From contig JAUNNU010000015.1 of assembly GCA_030537295.1 (NCBI GenBank), positions 1-35,575 of the forward strand: a stretch of 35,575 bases of DNA, written 5' to 3'. This DNA comes from Bacteroidia bacterium. Its GTDB lineage: Bacteria > Bacteroidota > Bacteroidia > Bacteroidales > F082. This document shows, in pieces, positions 23,665 through 32,238 of this stretch (position 1 is the first letter of the stretch; every line of letters begins with the position of its first letter). The translations under genes and the position numbers were made by a program. The notes under the pieces are model-generated. The model did not search any database. It saw only the letters and a program-made list of their open reading frames with translations, and was not told the origin of the DNA.

Positions 23665-25248
23665 TTATTTATTCATCAGTTCGATGATTTCATTGGCGGC
23701 GTTTTTCAGCACGTCTGTGATCTCATCTGTATATTTGCCGGCTTTGAGTTCGGCCATTGTGTCTTGATGTGAGCTGTTGAGCAGCGCGAGGTATCTCTTC
23801 TCGAAATCAGCAACCTGATTTGGCTGGATCTTCCTGAGCAGGTTGTTGACACCGCAATAGATAATTGCGACTTCTTCTTCAACTCTCAAAGGTGACGACT
23901 GCGGTTGGATAAGCATCTGCACGTTACGGCGGCCTTTGTCGAGGACGGCTTGTGTAGCGGCGTCGAGGTCGGAGCCGAATTTCGAGAATGCTTCCAATTC
24001 ACGGAACTGCGCCTGGTCGAGTTTCAGAGTACCTGCGACTTTCTTCATTGACTTGATCTGTGCCTTGCCGCCGACGCGCGATACCGAGATACCGACGTTG
24101 ATGGCAGGACGGATACCCGCGTTGAAGAGGTTGGTCTCTAAGAATATCTGTCCGTCGGTGATGGAGATGACGTTTGTCGGGATGTATGCCGACACGTCGC
24201 CGGCCTGTGTCTCGATAATCGGAAGTGCCGTCAATGAACCGCCGCCTTTGACTTTTCCTTTAAGGCTTTCCGGGAGGTCGTTCATTTTTGCTGCGATCTC
24301 ATCGTTGTTGATAATCTTAGCTGCTCTTTCGAGGAGACGTGAGTGAAGATAGAACACGTCGCCCGGATATGCTTCACGTCCTGGTGGTCTGCGGAGAAGC
24401 AAAGAGACTTCGCGGTAAGCCACGGCCTGTTTCGAGAGGTCATCGTAGATGATGAGTGCCGAGCGGCCCGTGTCGCGGAAATATTCACCGATGGCTGCGC
24501 CTGCGAACGGTGCGTAATATTGCATTGCGGCTGTGTCGGACGCAGTCGCGGCCACCACGATTGTGTATGGAAGTGCGCCGTGGTCTTCGAGGTTCTGCAC
24601 GATGTTGGCGATTGTCGAACCTTTTTGTCCGATGGCCACATAGATGCAATAGACCGGTTCGCCTTTGTCGTAAAACTCCTTCTGGTTGATGATGGTGTCG
24701 ATGGCGATTGCTGTCTTGCCTGTCTGACGGTCGCCGATGATAAGCTCACGTTGTCCGCGTCCGATCGGGATCATTGCGTCGATAGCCTTGATGCCGGTCT
24801 GGAGTGGTTCATCGACCGGTTTGCGGAAGATGACACCCGGAGCTTTGCGTTCAAGTGGCATCTCCACTGTCTCGCCTTTGATTTCGCCCTTGCCGTCGAT
24901 TGGGTTGCCTAACGTGTTGATGACACGTCCGAGCATGCCTTCGCCGACGTTGACTGATGCGATGCGGTGGGTGCATACGACAGTGTCGCCTTCCTGAATG
25001 TCACCGGCGTCGTTGAGAAGCACCACGCCCACGTTGTCCTCTTCGAGGTTCTGGACGATGCCCATCACACCGTTTTTTTCAAACTCGACGAGCTCGCCTG
25101 ACTCGGCGTTCCCCATGCCGTAAACACGCGCCACGCCGTCACCGACGTTTAGCACCGTACCCTTGACATCAAGAGAAGCCTTGTTTTCGAAGTTGGTCAA
25201 CTCGTCAAGTAATATTGCTGATACTTCAGCGGGTTTTATTTTTCCCAT
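23665..25248 (-). CDS. atpA: F1Fo ATP synthase subunit alpha
   Basis: Alpha forms the non-catalytic nucleotide sites of the F1 hexamer. The 527-residue protein has the beta-barrel N-terminus with [11 protein letters not shown], and the P-loop GDRQTGKT at 172-179. [16 protein letters not shown] and the arginine finger region [13 protein letters not shown] (around residue 380) follow. It lies between atpH (36-base gap) and atpG. The partner beta subunit gene is not in the window. Confidence 0.97.
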   Translation of the reverse strand: MGKIKPAEVSAILLDELTNFENKASLDVKGTVLNVGDGVARVYGMGNAESGELVEFEKNGVMGIVQNLEEDNVGVVLLNDAGDIQEGDTVVCTHRIASVNVGEGMLGRVINTLGNPIDGKGEIKGETVEMPLERKAPGVIFRKPVDEPLQTGIKAIDAMIPIGRGQRELIIGDRQTGKTAIAIDTIINQKEFYDKGEPVYCIYVAIGQKGSTIANIVQNLEDHGALPYTIVVAATASDTAAMQYYAPFAGAAIGEYFRDTGRSALIIYDDLSKQAVAYREVSLLLRRPPGREAYPGDVFYLHSRLLERAAKIINNDEIAAKMNDLPESLKGKVKGGGSLTALPIIETQAGDVSAYIPTNVISITDGQIFLETNLFNAGIRPAINVGISVSRVGGKAQIKSMKKVAGTLKLDQAQFRELEAFSKFGSDLDAATQAVLDKGRRNVQMLIQPQSSPLRVEEEVAIIYCGVNNLLRKIQPNQVADFEKRYLALLNSSHQDTMAELKAGKYTDEITDVLKNAANEIIELMNK

Positions 25249-25284
25249 ATTTAATTTTTTGTCTGATTATCAAACTGTTAATTA

Positions 25285-25842
25285 TCAATATCCTTTAACA
25301 TAAAGGTTCTCGGTGAATATCTTCGAAAGCCGTTTCAGCTTCGTCCTGATACTTGCGTCGTATTCGTAGTCGCCACGGCGGATGATGAAACCTCCGATGA
25401 TTTTTTCATCAATCTTGTTGACGATCTGAATGTGGCCTTTGATGATATCTTTCACGAAAGTGAGGAATTTCTGTCTTGTGGCCTCGTCTATCTCAACTGC
25501 TGTGGTTATTGTCACGACCTCTATGTTATTGTATTCGTTATATAAATCGCGATATTGTTCGTATATGTCTCCAATTATCTCACTGCGGTTCTTCTCAATC
25601 ATCATTGAGATGAAATTCAATGTCTTGGCTGAGACGTTGTCCTTGAAGATGCGTACAAGTATATCTGATTTCTTTTTGTCGGAGACAAACGGTCCGGATA
25701 GTAATCCACGCAGTTCGTGACTCTCGTTGATTGTATCGCAAACAGTCTCGAGGTCCGACAGTCCTTCTTCCGTCATGTTGTTTTTTATGGCGAAATCGAG
25801 GAATGCCTTGGCGTATCGGCGTGTCAAAAGAGTGTCTTTCAT
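25285..25842 (-). CDS. atpH: F1Fo ATP synthase subunit delta
   Basis: Delta (OSCP) links the peripheral stalk to the top of F1. The 185-residue protein shows the N-terminal helical bundle pattern (LLTRRYAKAFLDFAIKNN) and the conserved C-terminal IIGGFIIRRGDYEYDASIRTKLKRL. Size and position between atpF and atpA are standard. The ten-base gap to atpF indicates cotranscription. Confidence 0.94.
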   Translation of the reverse strand: MKDTLLTRRYAKAFLDFAIKNNMTEEGLSDLETVCDTINESHELRGLLSGPFVSDKKKSDILVRIFKDNVSAKTLNFISMMIEKNRSEIIGDIYEQYRDLYNEYNNIEVVTITTAVEIDEATRQKFLTFVKDIIKGHIQIVNKIDEKIIGGFIIRRGDYEYDASIRTKLKRLSKIFTENLYVKGY

Positions 25843-25852
25843 ACTACCTTAA

Positions 25853-26350
25853 TTAATTGTTGTTTTCCGTTTCCTTGATGATTCTCTCTATGTAATCCAT
25901 TTGTGCCTGGCTGCTGTCGAGTTGTTTCTCAAGGATTTTCTCCGCCACCTTTATTGAGATGTTGGCGATTTCATTCTTGATGTCGGTCAGCGCGGCTTTG
26001 CGTTCATTCTCAATGGTTTCCTTTGCGGTTTCCACGATGCGGTTTGTCTCTTCCGTCGCCTTAGCCTTTGCTTCCTCGATGATTCTGTCACGTGTCGAAC
26101 GCGCGTCGGTCAAGATTTTGTCACGTTCCTCGCGTGCTTCCTGGAGGACTTTCTCGTTGTCGGCCTGAAGTTGTTTCATCTCTTCATGTGTGCGTTCCGC
26201 CAGTTCAAGAGCTTCGGTGATTTTTTCCTCGCGTTTCTTCAAAGCCTTGCCGATGATTGGGAAAGCGACTTTAGCCAAAACTAAAAACACTATGCCGAAT
26301 GCCAATGTCATCCAGAAAATCAACCCAAAATCAGGAGTTATAAGTTCCAT
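25853..26350 (-). CDS. atpF: F1Fo ATP synthase subunit b
   Basis: Subunit b forms the peripheral stalk. The 165-residue protein has one N-terminal membrane span (about residues 8-30, FGLIFWMTLAFGIVFLVLA). A long charged coiled coil follows (KALKKREEKITEALELAERTHEEMKQL onward) and runs to the end, as in the family. An 80-base gap with a long hairpin separates it from atpE upstream. Confidence 0.94.
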   Translation of the reverse strand: MELITPDFGLIFWMTLAFGIVFLVLAKVAFPIIGKALKKREEKITEALELAERTHEEMKQLQADNEKVLQEAREERDKILTDARSTRDRIIEEAKAKATEETNRIVETAKETIENERKAALTDIKNEIANISIKVAEKILEKQLDSSQAQMDYIERIIKETENNN

Positions 26351-26380
26351 TTCTTTTATTTTTTGTTTGTGTTTTCATTT

Positions 26381-26419
26381 TTAAAATCTCAGGTCGCAAC
26401 CAACCGTTGCAACCTGAGA
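26381..26419 (-). promoter_or_regulatory. Intercistronic stem-loop after atpE
   Basis: TCTCAGGT (26387-26394) pairs with ACCTGAGA (26412-26419) and, after one C/A mismatch, GCAAC pairs with GTTGC around a five-base loop. On the minus strand the hairpin begins 12 bases after the atpE stop and is followed by TTTTAA. It may be a partial terminator or a 3'-end stabiliser that favours atpE message over the distal genes. Confidence 0.7.
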
Positions 26420-26430
26420 CTGTTCGCTTG

Positions 26431-26697
26431 TTAAAGTGCGATGAGCAGGCAGACGACCAAAGCGAAGAATGACACACCTTCGATAAGAGCGGCTGCGATG
26501 ATCATGCTGGTCTGGATGCTTCCGGCTGCTTCCGGCTGGCGTGCCATTGATTCCAATGCGCTGCTGCCGATTTTGCCGATGCCCATTGCTGCACCGATTG
26601 TTGCGATACCTGCTGCAAGACCTGCACCTAATTTTGCCAATGGTGCCAAGTCAACTGCTGCTTTTGCTACTTCTTGTAACATGACTAATAACGACAT
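26431..26697 (-). CDS. atpE: F1Fo ATP synthase subunit c
   Basis: Subunit c makes the ion-carrying rotor ring. The 88-residue protein has two membrane helices (about 22-48 and 63-87) joined by the polar RQP loop (53-55). The ion-binding carboxylate is Glu73 (AALIEGVSFFAL). The extra ligands of sodium-binding c subunits are not evident (the residues after Glu are Gly-Val rather than Ser/Thr), so proton coupling is inferred. A 14-base direct repeat (26724-26752) lies between atpB and atpE. Confidence 0.95.
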   Translation of the reverse strand: MSLLVMLQEVAKAAVDLAPLAKLGAGLAAGIATIGAAMGIGKIGSSALESMARQPEAAGSIQTSMIIAAALIEGVSFFALVVCLLIAL

Positions 26698-26771
26698 AAC
26701 TTTAATTTTTTAAAAGTTTATATAATTCAATAATTTAAAATTCAATAATTTACATCGTGCGTCAGCTTCTT

Positions 26772-27887
26772 TTAACCGTGATGTTCTTCTTTGCTGGCCA
26801 TTCCGAAATACAATGCCGAAAGCAGTGTGAAAACGTAAGCCTGGATGTATGCGACCAAAAGTTCAAGCACATCGACGAAGATGGCGAGGAGCAACGACAG
26901 CACCGACATCGCGCCGCCCGCCGCCGCACTCATCTCCCCGAGGATGAAAATCATGCTGATGAATCCTAAAACCACAATATGTCCCGCCGTGATGTTCGCG
27001 AAAAGACGTATCGCAAGAACCAACGGTTTTGTCAGACATCCCACAAACTCAATCAACGGCATCAGCGGGAGCGGGAGTTTCAGGAAAACAGGAACGCCCG
27101 GCGTGTTGAAGATGTCTTTGTAATATTCTTTGTTTCCGAAAACATTCGTGATGATGAATGTGAAAATCGCCAAGACAGCTGTGACAGCAATGTTTCCCGT
27201 GAGGTTCGCACCGAATGGGAAGAACGGAATCAAGCCCAGGAGATTGTTGAAAAATATGAAGAAGAACACCGTTATTAAATAAGGTGTGTATCTGTCAACA
27301 TGTTTTTCGTCAATGGATTTTTTTGCGATGTCGTCCCTGACATACACGATGAGCATCTCAAACAGCGACTGAAGTCCCTTCGGGGCTTTTTCTCCGCGTT
27401 TCTTGTATGCGTTCGCCACAATCAGGAACAACGTGACAAGCAACGTGCACGAAATAAAAAGTCCGAAGACGTTCTTTGTGATGGAAATATCGAAAGGTCT
27501 GATCCTTTCTTCTCCTTTGAGAATCACAACCTTACCTTTGTAATTGCCCTCCGATGGAATGCAGAATGTGATGGGGTCGCCCGTGTTTTTGTCAGCGACT
27601 TCGTAAGTTCCATGCATCAGATGTTTTGAAGAAAAAGAATAACATTTGCCCTCATTGAAAACGATTATCGGAAGGTTTATGGCCACATGATGGCCTTTCC
27701 ATGTGAATATATGCCATTGGTAAGAGTCGAGAATATGCTCGAAAATCATCTCACCGGCGTTGAATTTTTCTTTCGTTTCAGTTTGTTCTGTTCCGCCTTT
27801 CGTTTCATCCGCATATGAATAGGTATGAATTCCAAAAATGAAACACATTAAGAATGAGATACTTATGATAAATTTGTTATTTTTCAT
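26772..27887 (-). CDS. atpB: F1Fo ATP synthase subunit a
   Basis: Subunit a forms the proton half-channels against the c ring. The 371-residue protein is longer than E. coli AtpB. It starts with a signal-peptide-like segment (MKNNKFIISISFLMCFIFGIHTY) and a roughly 120-residue periplasmic extension, typical of Bacteroidota. The core contains RYTPYLITVFFFIFFNNLLGLIP and the essential arginine in LAIRLFANITAGH (Arg294). The C-terminus is AYIQAYVFTLLSALYFGMA. It is first in the operon; no atpI and no atpD/atpC precede it, since the divergent pheT gene begins 144 bases away. Confidence 0.95.
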   Translation of the reverse strand: MKNNKFIISISFLMCFIFGIHTYSYADETKGGTEQTETKEKFNAGEMIFEHILDSYQWHIFTWKGHHVAINLPIIVFNEGKCYSFSSKHLMHGTYEVADKNTGDPITFCIPSEGNYKGKVVILKGEERIRPFDISITKNVFGLFISCTLLVTLFLIVANAYKKRGEKAPKGLQSLFEMLIVYVRDDIAKKSIDEKHVDRYTPYLITVFFFIFFNNLLGLIPFFPFGANLTGNIAVTAVLAIFTFIITNVFGNKEYYKDIFNTPGVPVFLKLPLPLMPLIEFVGCLTKPLVLAIRLFANITAGHIVVLGFISMIFILGEMSAAAGGAMSVLSLLLAIFVDVLELLVAYIQAYVFTLLSALYFGMASKEEHHG

Positions 27888-27918
27888 TTTTAAAAAATCT
27901 CCAAAACATTTAATTTTG

Positions 27919-27926
27919 CAAGTTTA
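27919..27926 (-). promoter_or_regulatory. Candidate -7 box of the atp operon
   Basis: The minus strand reads TAAACTTG, one mismatch from TAnnTTTG, with a TTTG 22 bases upstream (27952-27949). Predicted leader is about 25 bases. Confidence 0.35.
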
Positions 27927-27969
27927 CAAAATATTTTTTAACATTCGACAAAAAAAATAAAAAAAATGA

Positions 27970-27999
27970 CTGACATTTTGTCAGAATTATGTATTTTTG
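27970..27999 (+). promoter_or_regulatory. Candidate pheT promoter with an inverted repeat
   Basis: TATTTTTG at 27992-27999 is an exact TAnnTTTG match, about 32 bases before ATG 28032. Immediately upstream lies a perfect inverted repeat, CTGACA-TTT-TGTCAG (27970-27984), occupying the spacer between -33 and -7, where an operator would act. Confidence 0.5.
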
Positions 28000-28031
28000 C
28001 ATTTCGTAAAAATGAAATAAATCTTTTAAAA

Positions 28032-30500
28032 ATGAAAATATCATACAATTGGCTTAAACAGTACATTCAGTGCGAGTTACCTGCTGAAGAATTAGGTAAG
28101 ACATTGACCGGAACGGGTCTTGAAGTTGAAGATTTGGAACGTTACGAGTCCGTAAAGGGCGGGCTGAAATGTGTCGTTGTCGGAAAAGTCCTGACATGCA
28201 TTGACCATCCGAACTCCGACCATCTTCACATCACGACGGTCGATGTCGGCGCGGCTGAACCTTTGCACATCGTGTGCGGCGCCCCGAATGTCGCTGCCGG
28301 CCAGACGGTTTTGGTGGCCACGATAGGCTGCGAGCTTTGGAAAGGCGATGAGTCGTTCACAATCAAGAAAGGCAAGATCCGCGGCGAGGTGTCGGAAGGC
28401 ATGATCTGCGCTGAAGACGAACTGCAACTCGGCGAGTCACACGACGGCATCATGGTGTTGCCCGACAGCTATGAAGTCGGCAAACCTGCTTCGTTCTATT
28501 TCCCTGTGGAAGAGGACTTTACATACGAAATAGGCCTCACCGCCAACCGCTCGGATGCCACATCGCACATCGGCTGCGACCGTGACCTCGTGGCGGCTCT
28601 CAACCACAAAAACCATACTCACGAATATCACATCACACGTCCTTCTGTTGATGATTTCAAAGTCGAAAACACTAATAACAACATTGAAGTTGAAGTCATT
28701 GACACAAAGGCGTGTCCGCGTTACTCCGGCGTCACCGTCAGCGGAGTGAAAGTCGGGCCTTCTCCGGCGTGGCTCAAACACCGCCTCGAAGCAATCGGAC
28801 TCCGCTCGATAAATAACATCGTTGACATTTCAAACTATGTCTTGATGGAAGTCGGACAGCCGCTTCATATCTTCGATGCCGACAAAATCAAAGGCAAGAA
28901 AGTCGTTGTGAAATGCCTCGAAAAAGACACTCCGTTCACGACTTTAGACGGAATCCAACGCAAACTCAACGATACTAACTTGATGATTTGCAACGCTGAA
29001 GAGCCGATGTGCATCGCCGGCGTGTTCGGCGGCCTCGACTCCGGCGTCACCGAGACGACAACCAATGTTTTCATCGAAAGCGCATATTTCAACCCGACTT
29101 CAATACGCAAGACAGCACGGTTCCACGGACTTCAGACCGACGCGAGCTTCCGCTATGAACGCGGCTGCGACCCGAACATCACGATATACGCCTTGAAACG
29201 CGCGGCACTCTTGGTCAAAGAACTTGCCGGCGGAACGATTTCTTCGGAAATAAAAGATGTCGTCAACGGCGACTTCACGCCAGTCCGCGTACAGCTTAAA
29301 TTCGATTACTTAAACAAGATTGCTGGTCAGCCTATAGAAAAGGAAATTGCAGTAAATATCTTGAAAGACCTTGATTGCCAAGTTGTTGAACTTACCGACG
29401 CATACGTCACAGTCGATGTCCCGACATGCAAGGTCGATGTCTATCGTCCAGCCGATTTGGTTGAGGAAATCCTTAGAATCTACGGCTACGACAACATCGC
29501 AATTCCTTCAAAAATCAATGCGAGCCTGAACGTCAACAATAAGCCGGATGCCGAGAAATTGCAGAAAGAGGTTTCTATCATGTTGGCAGCCAATGGTTTC
29601 TATGAAATAATGAACAACTCATTGACGAAATCGGCTTACACGCGCGAACTCGACAGCTTCGATGAGGAGAAGAACGTGAAGATAATGAACCCGTTGAGCA
29701 GCGACCTCGATGTCATGCGCCAGTCGCTGATGTTCGGCGGCCTCGAAAGCATCGCGAGAAACCAGAACTTCAAGACTTTCGACATGAAATTCTTTGAATT
29801 CGGGAACACATATTCATATAATAAGGAGAATCAGCAGACTGATGAGAAACCGTTGAATCCGTACAGCGAGAATTTCCGTTTGGACATGCTTCTTACAGGT
29901 AATGACATCGCCGAATCATGGAATGCGAAACCGCAAAGCCTTGGTTTCTACGATCTTAAGAAATATGTCCTCGCCATCATTCATAAGTTAGGCATCAATG
30001 TCGAAGAACTTGAAATGAGAGAAGGAACGGTGTCGCATTACGATTATTCAATTGTTTATTCATTGAATAACAACGATTTGGTCACTCTCGGAAAAATCAA
30101 TCAGAAAACCTTGAAGATTTTCGACGTGAAGAAGGAAGTCTATCACGCAACCTTCGACTGGAACATGATTCTCAAGGCCGTCAAAGGTTTGAAGACCATC
30201 AGTTTCAAGGCGTTGCCAAAATTCCCGAGCGTCCGTCGTGACCTCGCTCTCGTCATGGACAAAAACGTGACATTCGAGATGGTGAAGAAAGTGGCGATGG
30301 CCGCCGAAAAGAATATTTTGAAGTCTGTCAATCTGTTCGACATCTACGAAGGCGACAAGATTCCGGCGGGAAAGAAACAATATGCCGTCAGCTTCACATT
30401 GCAGGACACTCAGAAGACATTGACTGACAAGGTCATTGAAAAGACGATGGCCAGAATCCAGTCATCGATTGAGCAACAATTACAGACAACATTGAGATAA
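28032..30500 (+). CDS. pheT: Phenylalanine-tRNA ligase subunit beta
   Basis: PheT with PheS charges tRNA-Phe. The 822-residue protein begins MKISYNWLKQYI, the standard family start; an in-frame extension to 27966 covers the promoter box and was rejected. A tRNA-binding OB domain lies at about 42-150 (VVVGKVLTCIDHPNSDHLHI). B3/4 editing-domain sequence follows at about 210-390 (LRSINNIVDISNYVLMEVGQPLHIFDADKI and QTDASFRYERGCDP), and B5 at about 410-480. The C-terminal anticodon-binding FDX-ACB domain starts at FPSVRRDLALVMDK, about residue 730. Length fits Bacteroidota. pheS is not adjacent. The stop overlaps the next start as TAATG. Confidence 0.96.
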   Translation: MKISYNWLKQYIQCELPAEELGKTLTGTGLEVEDLERYESVKGGLKCVVVGKVLTCIDHPNSDHLHITTVDVGAAEPLHIVCGAPNVAAGQTVLVATIGCELWKGDESFTIKKGKIRGEVSEGMICAEDELQLGESHDGIMVLPDSYEVGKPASFYFPVEEDFTYEIGLTANRSDATSHIGCDRDLVAALNHKNHTHEYHITRPSVDDFKVENTNNNIEVEVIDTKACPRYSGVTVSGVKVGPSPAWLKHRLEAIGLRSINNIVDISNYVLMEVGQPLHIFDADKIKGKKVVVKCLEKDTPFTTLDGIQRKLNDTNLMICNAEEPMCIAGVFGGLDSGVTETTTNVFIESAYFNPTSIRKTARFHGLQTDASFRYERGCDPNITIYALKRAALLVKELAGGTISSEIKDVVNGDFTPVRVQLKFDYLNKIAGQPIEKEIAVNILKDLDCQVVELTDAYVTVDVPTCKVDVYRPADLVEEILRIYGYDNIAIPSKINASLNVNNKPDAEKLQKEVSIMLAANGFYEIMNNSLTKSAYTRELDSFDEEKNVKIMNPLSSDLDVMRQSLMFGGLESIARNQNFKTFDMKFFEFGNTYSYNKENQQTDEKPLNPYSENFRLDMLLTGNDIAESWNAKPQSLGFYDLKKYVLAIIHKLGINVEELEMREGTVSHYDYSIVYSLNNNDLVTLGKINQKTLKIFDVKKEVYHATFDWNMILKAVKGLKTISFKALPKFPSVRRDLALVMDKNVTFEMVKKVAMAAEKNILKSVNLFDIYEGDKIPAGKKQYAVSFTLQDTQKTLTDKVIEKTMARIQSSIEQQLQTTLR

Positions 30501-31717
30501 TGGATATTCAGACAATAAAACAAAGATACAAGATTATAGGCAACGACCCTCATCTGAACCGCGCCATCGAGGTGGCGGTTCAGGTGGCGGACTCTGATTT
30601 GACTGTGCTTATCAACGGAGAAAGCGGCACTGGCAAGGACATTATTCCGAAAATAATTCATGATAACAGTTCGCGCAAACACGGACAGTATTTTGCGATC
30701 AACTGCGGTGCCATTCCAGAGGGAACCATTGATTCTGAACTGTTTGGACATGAGAAAGGTGCTTTTACCGGAGCTGTCGATTCCCGTAAAGGCTATTTTG
30801 AAGTTGCCAATGGAGGAACGTTGTTTCTCGATGAGGTAGGCGAACTGCCGTTGGCGACGCAGGCGAGATTGTTGAGAGTTCTCGAAAACGGCGAGTTCAT
30901 CAAAGTCGGCTCGTCAACAATCCAAAAGACAAACGTGCGTGTCGTGGCGGCGACGAATGTCAATATTCCGGATGCGATAAAGAAAGGCCGTTTCCGTGAA
31001 GATCTTTATTACCGTCTCAACACGATCCCGATTACCATTCCGCCTCTCCGCGAGAGAAAAGGCGATATCAGCTTGCTGTTCAGGAAGTTCGCTTCGGATT
31101 TCGCCGACAGGTATCACGTCGATCCGATCCGTCTGACGCCTGAAGCCCTCGTGATGTTTGAGAATTATCGCTGGGAAGGCAACATACGTCAGCTGAAAAA
31201 CGTCACTGACCAGATTTCAATCATTGAGGAGACGAAAGTCATCACTCCCGAAATTTTGATGAATTATCTTCCGAAACAGACTTCGTTGCCGGTTCTGGCG
31301 GGTGCGAAGGAGCAGGAATCGCTGTCCGAACGCGACATATTGTACAAGGTGTTGTTCGACATGAAGAAAGATATTATGGAACTTCGCAAGACTGTCAATG
31401 ACCTCACTAACGGTCAAGTCGTTGTTTCTCATAATATTACGTCAGAACCATCATCGATAACACAGATTCGCGGGACAGTCTTGAATCCTGTTGAGGATGA
31501 TGACGCGCTTGAATACGAATCAGCTCAGGATGCGGAGGTGGAGTTTGTTTCGGCAAAGCCTATAATCGATAGTTTATCACTTCAGGATAAAGAGAAAGAA
31601 GTGATTATCAAAGCGTTGCGTAAATATAACGGAAAACGCAGGGCGGCGGCCAATGAACTTGGAATAAGCGAAAGGACGCTTTACAGAAAGATTAATGACT
31701 ACGAAATTGATATCTGA
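30500..31717 (+). CDS. Sigma-54 interaction-domain transcriptional activator without receiver domain
   Basis: A 405-residue AAA+ bacterial enhancer-binding protein. The AAA+ domain opens the protein with no receiver or PAS domain before it. Motifs are Walker A GESGTGKD (40-47), the sigma-54 contact loop GAFTGA (87-92), Walker B GGTLFLDE (105-112) and arginine fingers in RFREDLYYRL (164-173). A variable, probably flexible linker (about 265-355) precedes a Fis-type helix-turn-helix (KALRKYNGKRRAAANELGISERTLYRKIN, about 370-400). The intact GAFTGA implies that it can activate sigma-54 polymerase. The absence of a sensor domain suggests control by level or by a partner protein. The gene overlaps pheT and lptE by one base on either side, so expression is tied to them. 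Confidence 0.92.
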   Translation: MDIQTIKQRYKIIGNDPHLNRAIEVAVQVADSDLTVLINGESGTGKDIIPKIIHDNSSRKHGQYFAINCGAIPEGTIDSELFGHEKGAFTGAVDSRKGYFEVANGGTLFLDEVGELPLATQARLLRVLENGEFIKVGSSTIQKTNVRVVAATNVNIPDAIKKGRFREDLYYRLNTIPITIPPLRERKGDISLLFRKFASDFADRYHVDPIRLTPEALVMFENYRWEGNIRQLKNVTDQISIIEETKVITPEILMNYLPKQTSLPVLAGAKEQESLSERDILYKVLFDMKKDIMELRKTVNDLTNGQVVVSHNITSEPSSITQIRGTVLNPVEDDDALEYESAQDAEVEFVSAKPIIDSLSLQDKEKEVIIKALRKYNGKRRAAANELGISERTLYRKINDYEIDI

Positions 31718-32220
31718 TGAAAAAGATTCACACCTTATTAATATTAATAGTGGCGTTTGTGCTGACCGGCTGCGGGGTGTATTCGTTTACAGGAGCGAGC
31801 GTGCCGCCGGAGGCAAAAACGGTGTCGGTGCAGTATTTCCCTAACAACGCAAATTTGGTTTACCCGATGTTAAGTTCAATGCTGACCAATACTTTACGTG
31901 ACTATTTCATGAATCAGACGACCTTGTCGGAAGTCGCCAACAACGGAGATTTGGCTATCGAAGGCGAGATTGTCGGATATGAAACGGCTCCGACAGCCAT
32001 CACGGGCGACCAAACCGCCGCGTTGAACCGCCTGACAATAACGGTGAATGTGAGATTTTTCAACAGGTTTGACGAGACGAAGAATTTCGAGCAGAAATTT
32101 TCACAATACGAGGATTATCCAAGCAGCCAGGACCTGAATTCCGTGCAGGAGACGCTGTCGAATACCATTGTCGAAAAACTGTGTGAGGACATTTTCAACA
32201 AGGCGGTTGTCAATTGGTAA
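31717..32220 (+). CDS. lptE: LptE-family LPS-assembly lipoprotein
   Basis: LptE plugs the LptD barrel that inserts LPS into the outer membrane. The 167-residue protein has a lipobox (VLTGC, Cys19), followed by GVYSFTGASVPPEAKTVSVQYF. The body follows the Bacteroidota LptE pattern: a strand-helix-strand core with the helix LSSMLTNTLRDYFMNQT, then GDLAIEGEIVGYETAPTAI. The start overlaps the regulator stop (TGATG). Length (about 165-175) is usual. The family call rests on pattern and position, since sequence conservation with E. coli LptE is low. Confidence 0.85.
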   Translation: MKKIHTLLILIVAFVLTGCGVYSFTGASVPPEAKTVSVQYFPNNANLVYPMLSSMLTNTLRDYFMNQTTLSEVANNGDLAIEGEIVGYETAPTAITGDQTAALNRLTITVNVRFFNRFDETKNFEQKFSQYEDYPSSQDLNSVQETLSNTIVEKLCEDIFNKAVVNW

Positions 32221-32238
32221 TTTAAAAAGCATCGAGAT

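Noticed and set aside
24343..24912. Plus-strand open frame of 189 codons opposite atpA
   Set aside because: It is the antisense shadow of a highly conserved gene; composition follows atpA codon positions and no protein pattern is seen.
27966..28031. Longer N-terminus for pheT starting at 27966
   Set aside because: The extra 22 codons run through the -7 box and inverted repeat; MKISYNWLKQYI at 28032 is the standard family start.
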